From positions 1 through 64,000 of the forward strand of contig DASTFB010000077.1 of assembly GCA_035709005.1 (NCBI GenBank): DNA of 64,000 nucleotides. The letters run 5' to 3'. This DNA comes from Candidatus Methylomirabilota bacterium. Lineage in GTDB: Bacteria; Methylomirabilota; Methylomirabilia; Rokubacteriales; CSP1-6. A program made the translations under genes and the position numbers. The first letter of the stretch is position 1. Every line of letters starts with the position of its first letter. The notes below the pieces were generated by a model, which was given only the letters and a program-made list of their open reading frames with translations, made no database searches and was not told the origin of the DNA. This document shows, piece after piece, positions 38,282 to 47,665 of this stretch.

Positions 38282-39772
38282 TCATCCGCGGGCGCGCCGC
38301 CAGGCCCAGGCTCCGACGGGCAGCGCGAGGTAGAGCACCACGGCGCCCACCAGCGTGGCCGCGATCGGCCGGTCGAGGAAGAACCACCAGTCGCCGCGCG
38401 AGAGGATCAACGCGCGCCGGAAGTGGGTCTCCAGCATCGGGCCCAGGATGAGGCCCAGGACGACGGGCGCCACCGGGAAGCCGTGGCGCTGCAAGGCCCA
38501 GCCGACCACGCCGAAGGTGGCCAGCACGTACAGGTCGAAGACGTTGTTGCTGACGGCGTAGGTGCCTGTGAAGCAGAAGATCAGGATCAGCGGCAACAGC
38601 ACCCGCGGGGGGACGCGGGCCAGCCGGACCCACAGGCCGATGAGCGGCAGGTTGAGGACCAGCAGCAGGACGTTGCCGATGTACATGCTGGCGATGAGCC
38701 CCCACACGAGGTCGGGGTTCTTCTCGAAGAGCAAGGGCCCCGGCCGAAGCCCGTAGAGCATCAGGGCGCCCAGGAGGACCGCCGTCGTCCCCGACCCGGG
38801 GACGCCCAGCGTCAGCAGCGGGACCATCGCCCCGCCGCTGGCCGCATTGTTGGCCGTCTCCGGCGCGGCCACGCCCTCGATGACGCCCGTGCCGAACCGC
38901 TCCGGGTGCCGGGAGACTCGCTTCTCGGCCATGTAGGCCAGAATGGAGGCCAGCGTGGCGCCGGCGCCGGGCAGGACGCCGACGATGAACCCGATCAGAG
39001 TGGCCCGGGGCAGCGTGAACCGGCAGGCGCGCCAGTCCGCGCGCGTGGGCCAGATGCCGGTGATCGGACGATCGTAGATCTGCTGACGCAACGATCCCTC
39101 GGCCGTCGTGAGCACCTCGGCGACGGCGAACAGGCCCAGCGTGACCGGCAGGAAGTCGAGGCCATCCAGCAGGCTCGGGATTTCGAACGTGAACCGCGGC
39201 GAGCCGGTCATGGGGTCGCTGCCGATCGTGCCCAGGAGCAGGCCGAAGGCCGCCATGAGGAGGCCTTTGGCGACGGACTCCCCTACGATGCCGCCCAGGG
39301 TGCACAGGGCGAGCAGCATGAGGGCGAAGTACTCCGCCGGGCCGAAACCGAGCGCGACCTTCACGAGCGGCCGGGCCAGGAGCATCAGGAGGATGACGCT
39401 GGCCGTGCCGGCCACGAACGAGCCGATTGCCGCCATGCCCAGCGCCGGACCCGCGCGGCCCTGGCGGGCCATGCGATAACCGTCGAGACAGGTCATGACC
39501 GACGACGTCTCGCCGGGCGTGTTGATCAAGATCGCGGTGGTGGACCCGCCATACTGCGAGCCGTAGTAGATCCCGGCCAGCATGATCAGCGCCGAGGTCG
39601 GGTTCATGCCGAAGGTGAGCGGCAACAGGATGGCGACCGTCGTCACCGGGCCGATGCCCGGCAGCACGCCGATGAGTGTTCCGCCGGCCACGCCGAGCAG
39701 GCAGTAGAACAGATTGGTGGGCGTGAGGGCCACGCTGAACCCCAGCGCCAGGCTCTGGACGATCTCCGTCAC
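38282..39772 (-). CDS. Tripartite tricarboxylate transporter large permease, TctA family
   Basis: A 496-residue membrane protein with about eleven helices. TctA signatures are [18 protein letters not shown] near residue 21, [22 protein letters not shown] near residue 65 and a second [16 protein letters not shown] block near residue 318. The GTG at 39772 is used because it overlaps the TctB stop (GTGA); an in-frame ATG lies 21 bases upstream. With TctB and TctC it forms a proton- or sodium-driven, binding-protein-dependent carboxylate importer. Confidence 0.92.
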   Translation of the reverse strand: MTEIVQSLALGFSVALTPTNLFYCLLGVAGGTLIGVLPGIGPVTTVAILLPLTFGMNPTSALIMLAGIYYGSQYGGSTTAILINTPGETSSVMTCLDGYRMARQGRAGPALGMAAIGSFVAGTASVILLMLLARPLVKVALGFGPAEYFALMLLALCTLGGIVGESVAKGLLMAAFGLLLGTIGSDPMTGSPRFTFEIPSLLDGLDFLPVTLGLFAVAEVLTTAEGSLRQQIYDRPITGIWPTRADWRACRFTLPRATLIGFIVGVLPGAGATLASILAYMAEKRVSRHPERFGTGVIEGVAAPETANNAASGGAMVPLLTLGVPGSGTTAVLLGALMLYGLRPGPLLFEKNPDLVWGLIASMYIGNVLLLVLNLPLIGLWVRLARVPPRVLLPLILIFCFTGTYAVSNNVFDLYVLATFGVVGWALQRHGFPVAPVVLGLILGPMLETHFRRALILSRGDWWFFLDRPIAATLVGAVVLYLALPVGAWAWRRARG

Positions 39773-40197
39773 GGCAGCGGCACCTTCAGCCACACGGCGA
39801 AGACCAGGTAGGTCAGCACAGTGGCCCCCGCCGCCACGGCGCCCACGACCGGCCAGCGGCGCTCGCCGTAGGCGCCGAGGAGCCCGGCCAGGAACAGCGT
39901 GCTGGTCGCCAGAAAACCCAGTCGCTCGAAGAGCACGATGTAGAGGACGATGGCGAGCGCGGTGGCCAGGAGACGGCGCCAGCGCCCCGGGTCCGCGTCG
40001 GTGGCGCGCGCCTGGCCCCCCGGGCGGAACGCGACGGCAGCCCCCAGGATGGCCATGACGAGCCCCAGCAGAATCGGCAGGAACCGGGTCCCGGGCCCCT
40101 CGTCGATGAGCGCTTCGGGTAGCCTGAGGGCCCCGGCGACGGCGATGACGCCCAGGAGCGCCATCGCCGCGCCCATGACCCGCTCTCCCGCGCCCAT
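39769..40197 (-). CDS. Tripartite tricarboxylate transporter small subunit, TctB family
   Basis: A 142-residue protein with four transmembrane helices (about 9-27, 39-56, 78-104 and 110-136). The conserved LPEALIDEGPGTRFLPILLG segment follows helix 1. It lies between the binding protein (23 bases upstream) and the large permease (four-base overlap), the standard tctCBA order. Confidence 0.88.
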   Translation of the reverse strand: MGAGERVMGAAMALLGVIAVAGALRLPEALIDEGPGTRFLPILLGLVMAILGAAVAFRPGGQARATDADPGRWRRLLATALAIVLYIVLFERLGFLATSTLFLAGLLGAYGERRWPVVGAVAAGATVLTYLVFAVWLKVPLP

Positions 40198-40219
40198 CGC
40201 GCCGGGGTCCCGAATCTCG

Positions 40220-41203
40220 CTACTTCTTCTTCAGCATGCCGAGCTCGGCGAAGACCGCCTTGTAGTTCTCGTACTCCTCCTCCACGAACTTCGAAAAGTC
40301 CTCACCGGTGAGCCAGCCGTCCTCCAGCACGCTCTTTTCGAGGTACCCCTTCCGCCACTCCGGGCTCTTGCGCACCTTGCCCAGGACGTCGACCCAGTAG
40401 TCCACGATCTGCTTGGGCAAGTTCCCCGGCCCGCCGACCGCCCGCCACTGCGTGCTGATGACGTTCACGCCGCTCTCGCGCATGGTCGGCACGTCCTTCA
40501 GCAGGCCCAGCCGCTGCTCGGCGGCCACGCCGAGCGCTTTGACCTGGCCGCTCTCCAGCTGACCGATGCACTCGTTGGGGTTGGCCCAGGCGGCGTTGGT
40601 GTGGCCGCCCAGGAGGTTGGTCAACACCTCGCCGCCGCTCTTGAACGGCACGTAGGTCAGGTCGACCTTGGTGGCCCGGTTCAGCGAGATGTTCGCGATG
40701 TGGTCCACCGTGCCCGACCCGGTCCCCCCGACGGACAGCCCGCCCTTGCCCTTGCTGCGCGCGGCGCCGAGGAACTCGGCGAGCGTGTTGTAGGGCGAGT
40801 CCTTGCGGACAATCAACAAATTCACGTCGGTGACCATGCGGGCGATGTAGGTGAAGTTCTTCTTGTAGTTCCAGGTGGCGTGGCCCAGCAGCTCCTGCTG
40901 GCCGTTGCCCTGGTCCACCGCCACCAGCGTGTAACCGTCGGCGGGCTTGTTGATCGCGTAAGACTTGCCCACGACTCCGCTGCCGCCCGACCGGTTGTTC
41001 ACGGTGAGCGCGAAGGGTACGAGCTTCTCCTGCTCGATGACCTTCACGATGTGCCGGTACATGATGTCGGTGCCGCCACCCGGCGCGTAGGGCACCACCA
41101 GCTCGATGGGGCGCGTCGGGTAGTTGGCCGCATCGCCGAGGGTGGCGCCGCCGGCCGCCAGCACCATCGCCCCGAGCACTGCCGCTGCGAGGAACTTGCG
41201 CAT
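40220..41203 (-). CDS. Tripartite tricarboxylate transporter substrate-binding protein, TctC/Bug family
   Basis: A 327-residue periplasmic binding protein. Residues 1-25 form a signal peptide, then YPTRPIELVVPYAPGGGTDI opens the Bug fold. The two water-mediated carboxylate-binding loops are visible as PYAPGGGTD and the VGGTGSGTVDH segment. The ATG at 41203 is chosen because AAGGAGG lies just upstream. The ligand is probably a carboxylate or aromatic acid; two CoA transferases start 25 bases upstream on the same strand and suggest the imported acid is activated to a CoA thioester. Confidence 0.92.
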   Translation of the reverse strand: MRKFLAAAVLGAMVLAAGGATLGDAANYPTRPIELVVPYAPGGGTDIMYRHIVKVIEQEKLVPFALTVNNRSGGSGVVGKSYAINKPADGYTLVAVDQGNGQQELLGHATWNYKKNFTYIARMVTDVNLLIVRKDSPYNTLAEFLGAARSKGKGGLSVGGTGSGTVDHIANISLNRATKVDLTYVPFKSGGEVLTNLLGGHTNAAWANPNECIGQLESGQVKALGVAAEQRLGLLKDVPTMRESGVNVISTQWRAVGGPGNLPKQIVDYWVDVLGKVRKSPEWRKGYLEKSVLEDGWLTGEDFSKFVEEEYENYKAVFAELGMLKKK

Positions 41204-41228
41204 CGCTGCCTCCTTGATCGTCACGGGA

Positions 41229-42413
41229 CTAAATCACACCCTTGTCGCGCAGCGCCGCCTGGTCGGCATCGCTGACGCCCAGCTCGGCGAGGATCTCCGC
41301 CGTGTGCTGGCCCAGGAGCGGCGCCGGGCGGTCGACGGCGCCCGGCGTGTCGGAGAGCTTCACCGGGATGCCCAGGGCCTTGATGGGCCCGGCGCCGGGA
41401 TGGACGAGGTCGACGACCATGCCGCGGGCCAGCGTGTGGGGATCGCCAAGCGTCTCCGGGTACGTGTTGATGGGGCCGCAGGGCACGCCGCTCCGGTCCA
41501 GGCGCTCGAGCCACCACCCGCGATCCCGCATGACCGTGACGGCCTCGATCTCCGCGATGAGCGCCTTACGGTTGTCGAGACGCCCCCCGGCGGTGGCGAA
41601 GCGCGGGTCGCGCAGAAGCTCCGGCCGCCCGATGACCTCGCAGAGCGCAGAGAACAGCTTGTCGTTGGCGGCGCCGATCGTGAAGTACCCGTCACGCGCG
41701 CGCACGGCCTGATAGGGCGCCGTCAAGCGGTGCGCGGAGCCGAGGGGGCCGGGTACCCGGCCGGTCGTCCAGTACTCCGTCGACTCCCACACGGTCAGCG
41801 CCAGGGCCGCCTCCAGCAGCGAAGTGTCGACGCGCTGGCCTTCGCCCGTCCGATCCCGGTGCTCCAGCGCGGCCAGGATCCCATAGGCGCCGAAGAGCCC
41901 GGCCGCCAGGTCGCTCACCGGAATGCCGGCCTTGGCCGGCGGGCCGTCCTCCTCGCCGGTGACGCTGATGATGCCGCTCATGCCCTGGGCGATCAGGTCG
42001 TAGCCGCCGCGCGCGGCGTAGGGCCCCGTCTGGCCGAACCCGCTGATCGAGCAGTAGACCAGGCGCGGGTTCACGGCGCGCAGCGCCTCCCAGCCCAGGC
42101 CGAGGCGCTCGGCCACGCCGGCGCGGTAGTTCTCGACGAAGACGTCGGCCGTAGCCACCAGGCGCTTCATGAGCGCAACGCCCTCCGGCTGCTTGAGGTC
42201 GAGCGTCAGGCTCCGCTTGTTCCGGTTGACGGCCATGAAGGTCCCGCTGTGGCCGTGGCGTTGCGCGGGGCCCGGCCGCCGCATCGATTCGCCGGTGCCC
42301 GGCGGCTCCACCTTGATGACGTCGGCGCCCATGTCGGCCAGGTTCATGGCGCAGAACGGGCCGGCCATGGCCTGGGTGAGGTCGACCACGCGCACGCCGG
42401 CGAGCGCCTTCAC
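41229..42413 (-). CDS. CaiB/BaiF family (class III) CoA transferase
   Basis: A 394-residue class III CoA transferase, moving CoA between carboxylates. The start LAGVRVVDLTQAMAGPFC is canonical, with GADVIKVEPPGTGE near residue 36, FMAVNRNKRSLTLDLK near residue 59 and the segment GIPVSDLAAGLFG near residue 166 that carries the family's catalytic aspartate. The GTG start overlaps the stop of a second CoA transferase (GTGA). The two could form a heteromer, as in several class III pairs, or handle donor and acceptor separately. Confidence 0.92.
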   Translation of the reverse strand: MKALAGVRVVDLTQAMAGPFCAMNLADMGADVIKVEPPGTGESMRRPGPAQRHGHSGTFMAVNRNKRSLTLDLKQPEGVALMKRLVATADVFVENYRAGVAERLGLGWEALRAVNPRLVYCSISGFGQTGPYAARGGYDLIAQGMSGIISVTGEEDGPPAKAGIPVSDLAAGLFGAYGILAALEHRDRTGEGQRVDTSLLEAALALTVWESTEYWTTGRVPGPLGSAHRLTAPYQAVRARDGYFTIGAANDKLFSALCEVIGRPELLRDPRFATAGGRLDNRKALIAEIEAVTVMRDRGWWLERLDRSGVPCGPINTYPETLGDPHTLARGMVVDLVHPGAGPIKALGIPVKLSDTPGAVDRPAPLLGQHTAEILAELGVSDADQAALRDKGVI

Positions 42414-43597
42414 GAGCGCACGATCCCTCGCGCCTCCAGGGCGGCGATCTCGTCGGCTGCATAGCCGGCTTCGCCGAGGACGCCCCGCGTGTCCTCGCCG
42501 AGGCGCGGCGCCGTCTTGCGCAGCCTGGCCGGGGTGCGCGAGAGCTTCACCGGGTTGCCCAGGCCCTGGACGCTGCCGGCTTCCGGGTGGCGAAGCTCCT
42601 GCACCATCCCGCGGGCTCGCACGTGGGGATCGGCCAGCGCCTCGGGCACGGAGTAGATCGGCCCCGCGGGAATCCCCGCCGCCTCGCACCGCTCGAGCCA
42701 GTGGGCCCGGGTCTTGCCGACCGTCACCGCCTCGATGAGGGCCTGAAGCTCGGCGCGGTACCGCACGCGCCCGGCGTTGTCGGTGAAGCGCGGATCGTCG
42801 ACCAGGTCGGGCCGCCCCACCAGCGCGGCGAGGCGCTGCCAGAGTCGCTCGGTGTTGGCGCCGACGGTAAAGTGCCCATCGCGAGCCCGCAAGGCCTGGT
42901 AGGGGCCGTTCATGCGGTGAGCCGTCCCCAGCCGCTGGGGCACCTGCCCCGTGAGCCACCACTCGGTCGCCTCCCACGCCGACAGCGCCACGCCCGCCTC
43001 GTACAGCGAGGTGTCGACGAGCTGCCCGCGTCCGGTCCGGTGGCGGGCGCGCAGCGCGCAGAGGATGCCGAAGACGGCGAACAGCCCGGCGCCCAGGTCG
43101 GTGATGGGGACGCCGACCTTGACCGGAGGGCCGTCGGGCGCGCCCGTCACGCTCATGATCCCGCTCATGGCCTGGGCGATCAGATCGTAGCCGCCCCGGG
43201 AGGCGTAGGGACCGGTCTGCCCGAAGCCCGAGATCGAGCAGTAGACGAGTCGGGGGTTGACCGCGGCCAGAGTCTCGTAGTCCACGCCCAGGCGCCGGGC
43301 CACGCCGGGCCGGTAGTTCTCGACGAGCACGTCGGCGCTCTTCACCAGCCGCTCGAGGACGGCGACGCCCTCGGGCCGCCGGAGATCCAGGGCCAGCCCG
43401 CGCTTGTTGCGATTCACGGCCAGGAACGGGCCCGACAGCCCGGGCGACAGCTCCGGCTCCATCCGTCGCGAATGCTCGCCGTCGAGCGGCTCCACCTTGA
43501 TGACGTCGGCGCCCAGGTCGGCCAGGAGCATGCTGCAGAAGGGACCGGCCATCACCTGCGTCTGGTCGATCACGCGGAGGCCGGCGAGCGCATCCAT
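42410..43597 (-). CDS. CaiB/BaiF family (class III) CoA transferase
   Basis: A 395-residue paralogue of the downstream gene, with LAGLRVIDQTQVMAGPFC at the start, GADVIKVEPLDGEHSRR near residue 33 and the catalytic-Asp segment GVPITDLGAGLFA near residue 165. I use ATG 43597; ATG 43609 is possible but overlaps the palindrome at 43606. Neither has a ribosome-binding site. This gene heads a minus-strand unit of two CoA transferases and tctCBA, and is divergent from an enoyl-CoA hydratase, together resembling uptake and beta-oxidation-like processing of an acid. Confidence 0.92.
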   Translation of the reverse strand: MDALAGLRVIDQTQVMAGPFCSMLLADLGADVIKVEPLDGEHSRRMEPELSPGLSGPFLAVNRNKRGLALDLRRPEGVAVLERLVKSADVLVENYRPGVARRLGVDYETLAAVNPRLVYCSISGFGQTGPYASRGGYDLIAQAMSGIMSVTGAPDGPPVKVGVPITDLGAGLFAVFGILCALRARHRTGRGQLVDTSLYEAGVALSAWEATEWWLTGQVPQRLGTAHRMNGPYQALRARDGHFTVGANTERLWQRLAALVGRPDLVDDPRFTDNAGRVRYRAELQALIEAVTVGKTRAHWLERCEAAGIPAGPIYSVPEALADPHVRARGMVQELRHPEAGSVQGLGNPVKLSRTPARLRKTAPRLGEDTRGVLGEAGYAADEIAALEARGIVRS

Positions 43598-43605
43598 GGC
43601 GCCGG

Positions 43606-43619
43606 GCATGCTAGCATGC
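43606..43619. promoter_or_regulatory. Perfect 14-base palindrome between divergent genes
   Basis: GCATGCTAGCATGC is its own reverse complement and lies between the divergent CoA transferase and enoyl-CoA hydratase starts. It contains TAGCAT on both strands, each usable as a -10 (TANNNT). It could be an operator or a bidirectional core promoter. No good -35 is seen on either side. Confidence 0.4.
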
Positions 43620-43650
43620 GCCGACGGAGTTTCCGAGAGGGAGGCGCCCA

Positions 43651-44427
43651 GTGAGCGACGAGGTCCTGGTCTCGCGCGACGGGCCGGTCGTCACGCTGAC
43701 CTTCAACCGGCCCCAGGCGCGCAACGCCCTGACGTGGGCGATGTACGAGCGGCTCTACCAGACCTGCGAGGAGGTGGACGCCGACGACAGCGTCCGGGTC
43801 CTGGTGCTGCGCGGGGCCGGCGGCCAGGCGTTCGTCGCCGGCACGGACATCAGCCAGTTCACGCAGTTCCGCTCCGCCGAGGACGGCCTGGCCTACGAGC
43901 GAGACGGCGACCGCCACCTGGGCCGGCTCGAGCGCGTGCGCAAGCCCGTCATCGCGCAGATCCAGGGCTACGCGGTGGGCGGCGGCTTCGCCATCGCCGC
44001 GGTGGCCGACCTGCGGATCGCCACGCCGGACTCCCGCTTCGGGCTGCCGATCGCCCGAACCCTCGGCAACTGCCTCTCGATGGAGGCGTACTCGCGCTTG
44101 CTGGACCTCTTCGGCCCGTCCCGGCTCAAGGAGCTCATCTTCACGGCCCGGCTGCTCGCCGCCGACGAGGCCCGGGCCGCAGGCTTCGTGCACGAGATCG
44201 TGGGGCCGGAGGCGATCGAGGCCCGCGTCCGCGACCTGGCCCAGCAGATCGCCGGGCATGCCCCGATCACGCTGCAGGTCACCAAGGAAGCCATCCGCCG
44301 GATCCTGGAGCAGCGGCGGGCCCACGGGGGCGAGGACCTCATCGCCCGCACGTATGGCAGCGCCGACTTCCAGGAGGGGGTCCAGGCGTTCCTGGCGAAG
44401 CGCCAGCCGAACTGGACGGGGCGGTGA
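43651..44427 (+). CDS. Enoyl-CoA hydratase/isomerase (crotonase) family protein
   Basis: A 258-residue crotonase. Oxyanion-hole motifs are visible as AFVAGTDISQF near residue 60 and GYAVGGGFAIAAVADLRIA near residue 108, with FGLPIARTLGNCLS following. The GTG start has GAGGGAGG upstream. Its TGA overlaps a GTG of the next gene, an alpha/beta hydrolase. It probably hydrates, isomerises or hydrolyses a CoA thioester made by the divergent CoA transferases. Confidence 0.92.
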   Translation: MSDEVLVSRDGPVVTLTFNRPQARNALTWAMYERLYQTCEEVDADDSVRVLVLRGAGGQAFVAGTDISQFTQFRSAEDGLAYERDGDRHLGRLERVRKPVIAQIQGYAVGGGFAIAAVADLRIATPDSRFGLPIARTLGNCLSMEAYSRLLDLFGPSRLKELIFTARLLAADEARAAGFVHEIVGPEAIEARVRDLAQQIAGHAPITLQVTKEAIRRILEQRRAHGGEDLIARTYGSADFQEGVQAFLAKRQPNWTGR

Positions 44428-44435
44428 TAACCGGC

Positions 44436-45596
44436 ATGGCCGACCACAGCCGCCGCAGTCACAAGTGGATCACCGAAGAGTTCTACAAGGTTCACGACGT
44501 CTACGGCTTCCGCGCCGCGATGTTCGTGGAGTGGGGCTTCCGCCCGGCCGATGTGAAGCGGACCACGGAGCGGATCAAGGTCCCCGAGGCGGCGTCCAAG
44601 GAGTGGGCCCGCACCGCCGCCCAGGAGGAGGAGCTGGCCCGGAAGGCCGAGGCCGCGGGCCACCGCGAGAGCGCGGCCGAGTTCTACCATCGCGCGGCCC
44701 TCTACTACGGCCCCGCCGGCGGCATGCTCCACGCCAACACTCCGCGGAAGCGCGACCTCTACGCGCGGCTGGTCCACTGCTATGCGAAGTTCACCGAGCT
44801 GTACGACGAGGCGCCGGTACAGCGCGTGGAGATTCCCTTCGAGCCGGGCAAGACCATCCCTGGCATTCTCCAGACGGTCCCGGGCAAACAGGCGCCCTGC
44901 ATCCTCGTCGTGCCCGGCATGGACACCATCAAGGAGTACATGCCCAACCCGTACCACAACCACTTCCGCCGGCGGGGCCTGGCCACCCTGAGCATCGACG
45001 GCCCCGGGCAGGGTGAGAGCAATGTGCGCGAGACCTGGGTGACGCTCGACAACTTCGAGCGCGCCGGCTCGGCGGCCATCGATTTTCTGAGCGGGCGGCC
45101 CGAGATCGACGCCTCGCGGATCGGCCTCTACGGCTGGAGCATGGGCAGCTACTGGGGGCCGCGCATCGCGGCCCACGATCCCCGCCTCAAGGCCTGCGCC
45201 GCCGCCATGGGCGTGTACATGCAGAAGAACACCATCTTCAAGCACGGCAAGCCGGCCTACCGCGCCAACTACATGTACATGTCGAACGTCCACGACGAGG
45301 ACGCCTTCGACGCCATGGCCGAGCAGATGACGCTCGAGCCTCTGGTCGGGCGCCTGCGCTGCCCGATGCTCCTGGCCATGGGCGAGTTCGACGAGCTCTG
45401 CCCGCTGGAGGACGCCGAGCGGCTCTACGAGATGCTACCGGGGCCGAAGGAGCTGTGGGTCTACGAGAACGAGACCCACACTCTGGGTGGGCGGCTTCCC
45501 GACTTCCACCTCGCGGTGGCGGACTGGCTGCGGGACGCCCTGGACAGCAAGCTCAAGCCGGGCTACGCCCAGAAGCGATTCTTCCCGGCGCGCTGA
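44436..45596 (+). CDS. Alpha/beta hydrolase, DHPN hydrolase/FrsA-like C-C or ester hydrolase
   Basis: A 386-residue protein with a ~130-residue helical N-terminal lid domain, then an alpha/beta hydrolase core. The nucleophile serine lies in YGWSMGSYWG near residue 235, after LSIDGPGQGES near residue 187; the acid is in MGEFDELCPLED and the histidine in ENETHTLGG. This layout matches 2,6-dihydropseudooxynicotine hydrolase and FrsA relatives, which cleave C-C or ester bonds. A GTG at 44424 overlaps the crotonase stop and may be the true start; I use the ATG at 44436. Confidence 0.85.
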   Translation: MADHSRRSHKWITEEFYKVHDVYGFRAAMFVEWGFRPADVKRTTERIKVPEAASKEWARTAAQEEELARKAEAAGHRESAAEFYHRAALYYGPAGGMLHANTPRKRDLYARLVHCYAKFTELYDEAPVQRVEIPFEPGKTIPGILQTVPGKQAPCILVVPGMDTIKEYMPNPYHNHFRRRGLATLSIDGPGQGESNVRETWVTLDNFERAGSAAIDFLSGRPEIDASRIGLYGWSMGSYWGPRIAAHDPRLKACAAAMGVYMQKNTIFKHGKPAYRANYMYMSNVHDEDAFDAMAEQMTLEPLVGRLRCPMLLAMGEFDELCPLEDAERLYEMLPGPKELWVYENETHTLGGRLPDFHLAVADWLRDALDSKLKPGYAQKRFFPAR

Positions 45597-45611
45597 GGGG
45601 ACCGGGCCCGC

Positions 45612-46559
45612 TCAGGCCAGCCCGATCACGCGCTTGTCGACCATGGCGTGGATGCCCTTCACGTTGTTCACCGTCTGCGTCACGTGCAGGTCGCAGACGA
45701 AGCTACAGAGGTGGTACGCGTCCTGCCGGGACAGCCCGAGCCGGGCCCCCAGCCAGTCGAGCATGGTGCGCAGCGCCTGCTGCACCGCCGTGTCGAGGTC
45801 CCAGTCGAGCCCGAAGGTGATGAGGTGCTCCGGCGTTTCTGCGCGGGGGAACCGCCAGTCGAGATCCCGGCGCACGACGAACTCGAACGTTCCCGTCAGC
45901 GCCGTCTCGATGGCGGTGCCGCACACCTCGCCGTCCCCTTGCAACGCATGGCCGTCCCCGGTGGAGAACAGCGCGCCGGCCGTCCACACCGGCAGATAGA
46001 GGGTGCTGCCGGCCTGGAGGTCCTTGCAGTCCAGGTTGCCGCCGAACTCGCGCGGCTCCTTGCTGTTCTGCCGCCCGAACTCCGGCCGGGGCGCCACCGC
46101 CAGCTGGCCGAAGAAGGGACGGATCGGCAGCTTCAGCCCCCAGGGCGTGGTGGCCTGCCGGGCCCGCCGATCGAGCGCCAGGTGGATCACGTGCGTGTAC
46201 GGGAAGTCGTCGGGCAACGTCCCCACCAGGGGCCGGAACGCATTCCAGCCCCAGTCCTGGCGGAGCTGGATGTCGAGCACGCGCACCTCGAGGACGTTGC
46301 CGGGCTCGGCCCCGTTCACGGAGATCGGCCCCGTGTAGATGTGGTTCCCCGACCCCTTGGGCACCTTGCGATGGATCTCCAGGTGCTCGGGCAGGATCGT
46401 GAAGCCCCGTTCTCTCGGCGGCAGATGGGCGGGATTGCCCGAGACGGTGTCGATGGTGACCCGATCGCCGGAGTCGATGGTCAGCACCGGCTTGAGCTCG
46501 GGGTCGAGGAAGCCCCAGTGCGCGGTGTCCGGTGAGGCCGGCAGGTGATGCTCGCTCAT
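45612..46559 (-). CDS. Acetamidase/formamidase family protein
   Basis: A 315-residue member of the FmdA/AmdA family of metal-dependent amidases, releasing ammonia from short amides. Recognisable blocks are HWGFLDPELKPVLTIDSGDRV (about 13-33, opening), GPISVNGAEPGNVLEVRVLD near residue 78, and the core GGNLDCKDLQAGSTLYLPVW with GDGHALQGDGEVCGTAIET near residues 170-215, which holds metal-binding residues. It is 13 bases downstream of a deacetylase-fold gene, so both are one unit. Confidence 0.9.
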   Translation of the reverse strand: MSEHHLPASPDTAHWGFLDPELKPVLTIDSGDRVTIDTVSGNPAHLPPRERGFTILPEHLEIHRKVPKGSGNHIYTGPISVNGAEPGNVLEVRVLDIQLRQDWGWNAFRPLVGTLPDDFPYTHVIHLALDRRARQATTPWGLKLPIRPFFGQLAVAPRPEFGRQNSKEPREFGGNLDCKDLQAGSTLYLPVWTAGALFSTGDGHALQGDGEVCGTAIETALTGTFEFVVRRDLDWRFPRAETPEHLITFGLDWDLDTAVQQALRTMLDWLGARLGLSRQDAYHLCSFVCDLHVTQTVNNVKGIHAMVDKRVIGLA

Positions 46560-46572
46560 GGTCGCGCTCCTT

Positions 46573-47478
46573 TCAGCTCCCCAGGAGGGTACCCTTCGGC
46601 AGCTTGAAGCAGTAGTCCGCGATGTCGCCGGCCCGCGTGTACCACACCCGATCCTTCAACGGGTGCTGCACGCAGTGGGTGAGGGCTTCCCGCAGCGGGC
46701 GGAGCCGGAAGGGCTGGCCCACGATGTACCCGTGCAGCGAGACACCCATGACCAGCGGCTGGCGCGCGCTGGCCTCCACCTGCTCGTCGAAGTGGTCCAT
46801 GATCATCTGGGCGAACTCCCGCCCGGTGTGATCCCGCTGGGCCAGCGCGCCGGCGTCGTTGAGCTCCATCGGATAGGGCACGGACAGGAGCGGGCCGGAG
46901 CGGGTCCGCATCCACACCGGCTGGTCGTCCATCGGCCAGTCCAGGCTGTGGGTGTACCCGGCTTCCTTGAGCAGATCCGGCGTGACGTTCGACTCGGCGG
47001 CGCCCGGACCCATCCAGCCCGTCGGTCGCACGCCGAAGTGCTTGGTGATCGACTCCGTCGTCTCGGCGATGATGCGGGCCTCGTCGTGCTCCCAGCGGCC
47101 GCTGAGCAGCTCGCTGTTGGTGCGCCCGTGGCCCAGCACGTCGTCGCCGCGGGCCTTGATCTTCTCGACCAGGTCGGGATAGAGCTCGGCGACCTGCCCG
47201 TTGAGGAGGATCGACGCGGGCAGCCCGAGCTGATCGAGGATCGCGAACACGCGCCAGATCCCCACGCGGTTGCCGTAGTCCAGCCAGGCGAAGTTACGCG
47301 AGGTGGAGGTCGGGTTGTTGCGGTTCGTCGGGTCCAAAACCCGGCCGGTCCCCCACGCGAAGTGCTCGATGTTCAGGGCCACGTAGAAGGCCAGCCGCTT
47401 GCCGGTCGGCCAGCTGTAGTCGCGGCGCTTTTCGATGCAGGAGAAGTCGTAGCGATTCTGGCCCGGCAACGTGAGCAT
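46573..47478 (-). CDS. Polysaccharide deacetylase-fold (NodB-like, PuuE-type) protein
   Basis: A 301-residue protein of the NodB/PuuE polysaccharide deacetylase superfamily. It begins with KRRDYSWPTGKRLAFYVALNIEHF and contains VLGHGRTNSE near residue 140 and the MGPGAAESNVTPDLLKEAGY motif near residue 180. The canonical TFDDG is replaced by LNIEHF, as in the allantoinase-like PuuE branch, which acts on small amides rather than polysaccharide. The adjacent acetamidase supports a nitrogen-compound substrate. Confidence 0.82.
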   Translation of the reverse strand: MLTLPGQNRYDFSCIEKRRDYSWPTGKRLAFYVALNIEHFAWGTGRVLDPTNRNNPTSTSRNFAWLDYGNRVGIWRVFAILDQLGLPASILLNGQVAELYPDLVEKIKARGDDVLGHGRTNSELLSGRWEHDEARIIAETTESITKHFGVRPTGWMGPGAAESNVTPDLLKEAGYTHSLDWPMDDQPVWMRTRSGPLLSVPYPMELNDAGALAQRDHTGREFAQMIMDHFDEQVEASARQPLVMGVSLHGYIVGQPFRLRPLREALTHCVQHPLKDRVWYTRAGDIADYCFKLPKGTLLGS

Positions 47479-47612
47479 CGCTGTCCTCCACCGTCTTCGG
47501 TTGGCTGCTCGTCGCTCGCGCCGGCGAGGGCGCGCGCCGGCGGCCCCACCATTGTGCAGACCGGAGCGGGAAGTTCAAGGCGGCTGGCCGGCGCCGGGCC
47601 GCCCGGCCGCGC

Positions 47613-47642
47613 TTGACACGTTGCGGCGCTGGACTCTAGCAT
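47613..47642 (+). promoter_or_regulatory. Sigma-70-like promoter upstream of an amidohydrolase
   Basis: TTGACA (47613-47618), an 18-base spacer and TAGCAT (47637-47642). It is followed by a short leader with GGAGGACAG before the ATG at 47666. The -10 hexamer is the one found twice in the palindrome at 43606. Confidence 0.5.
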
Positions 47643-47665
47643 CGCCGGCAGGAGGACAGGCCCTC

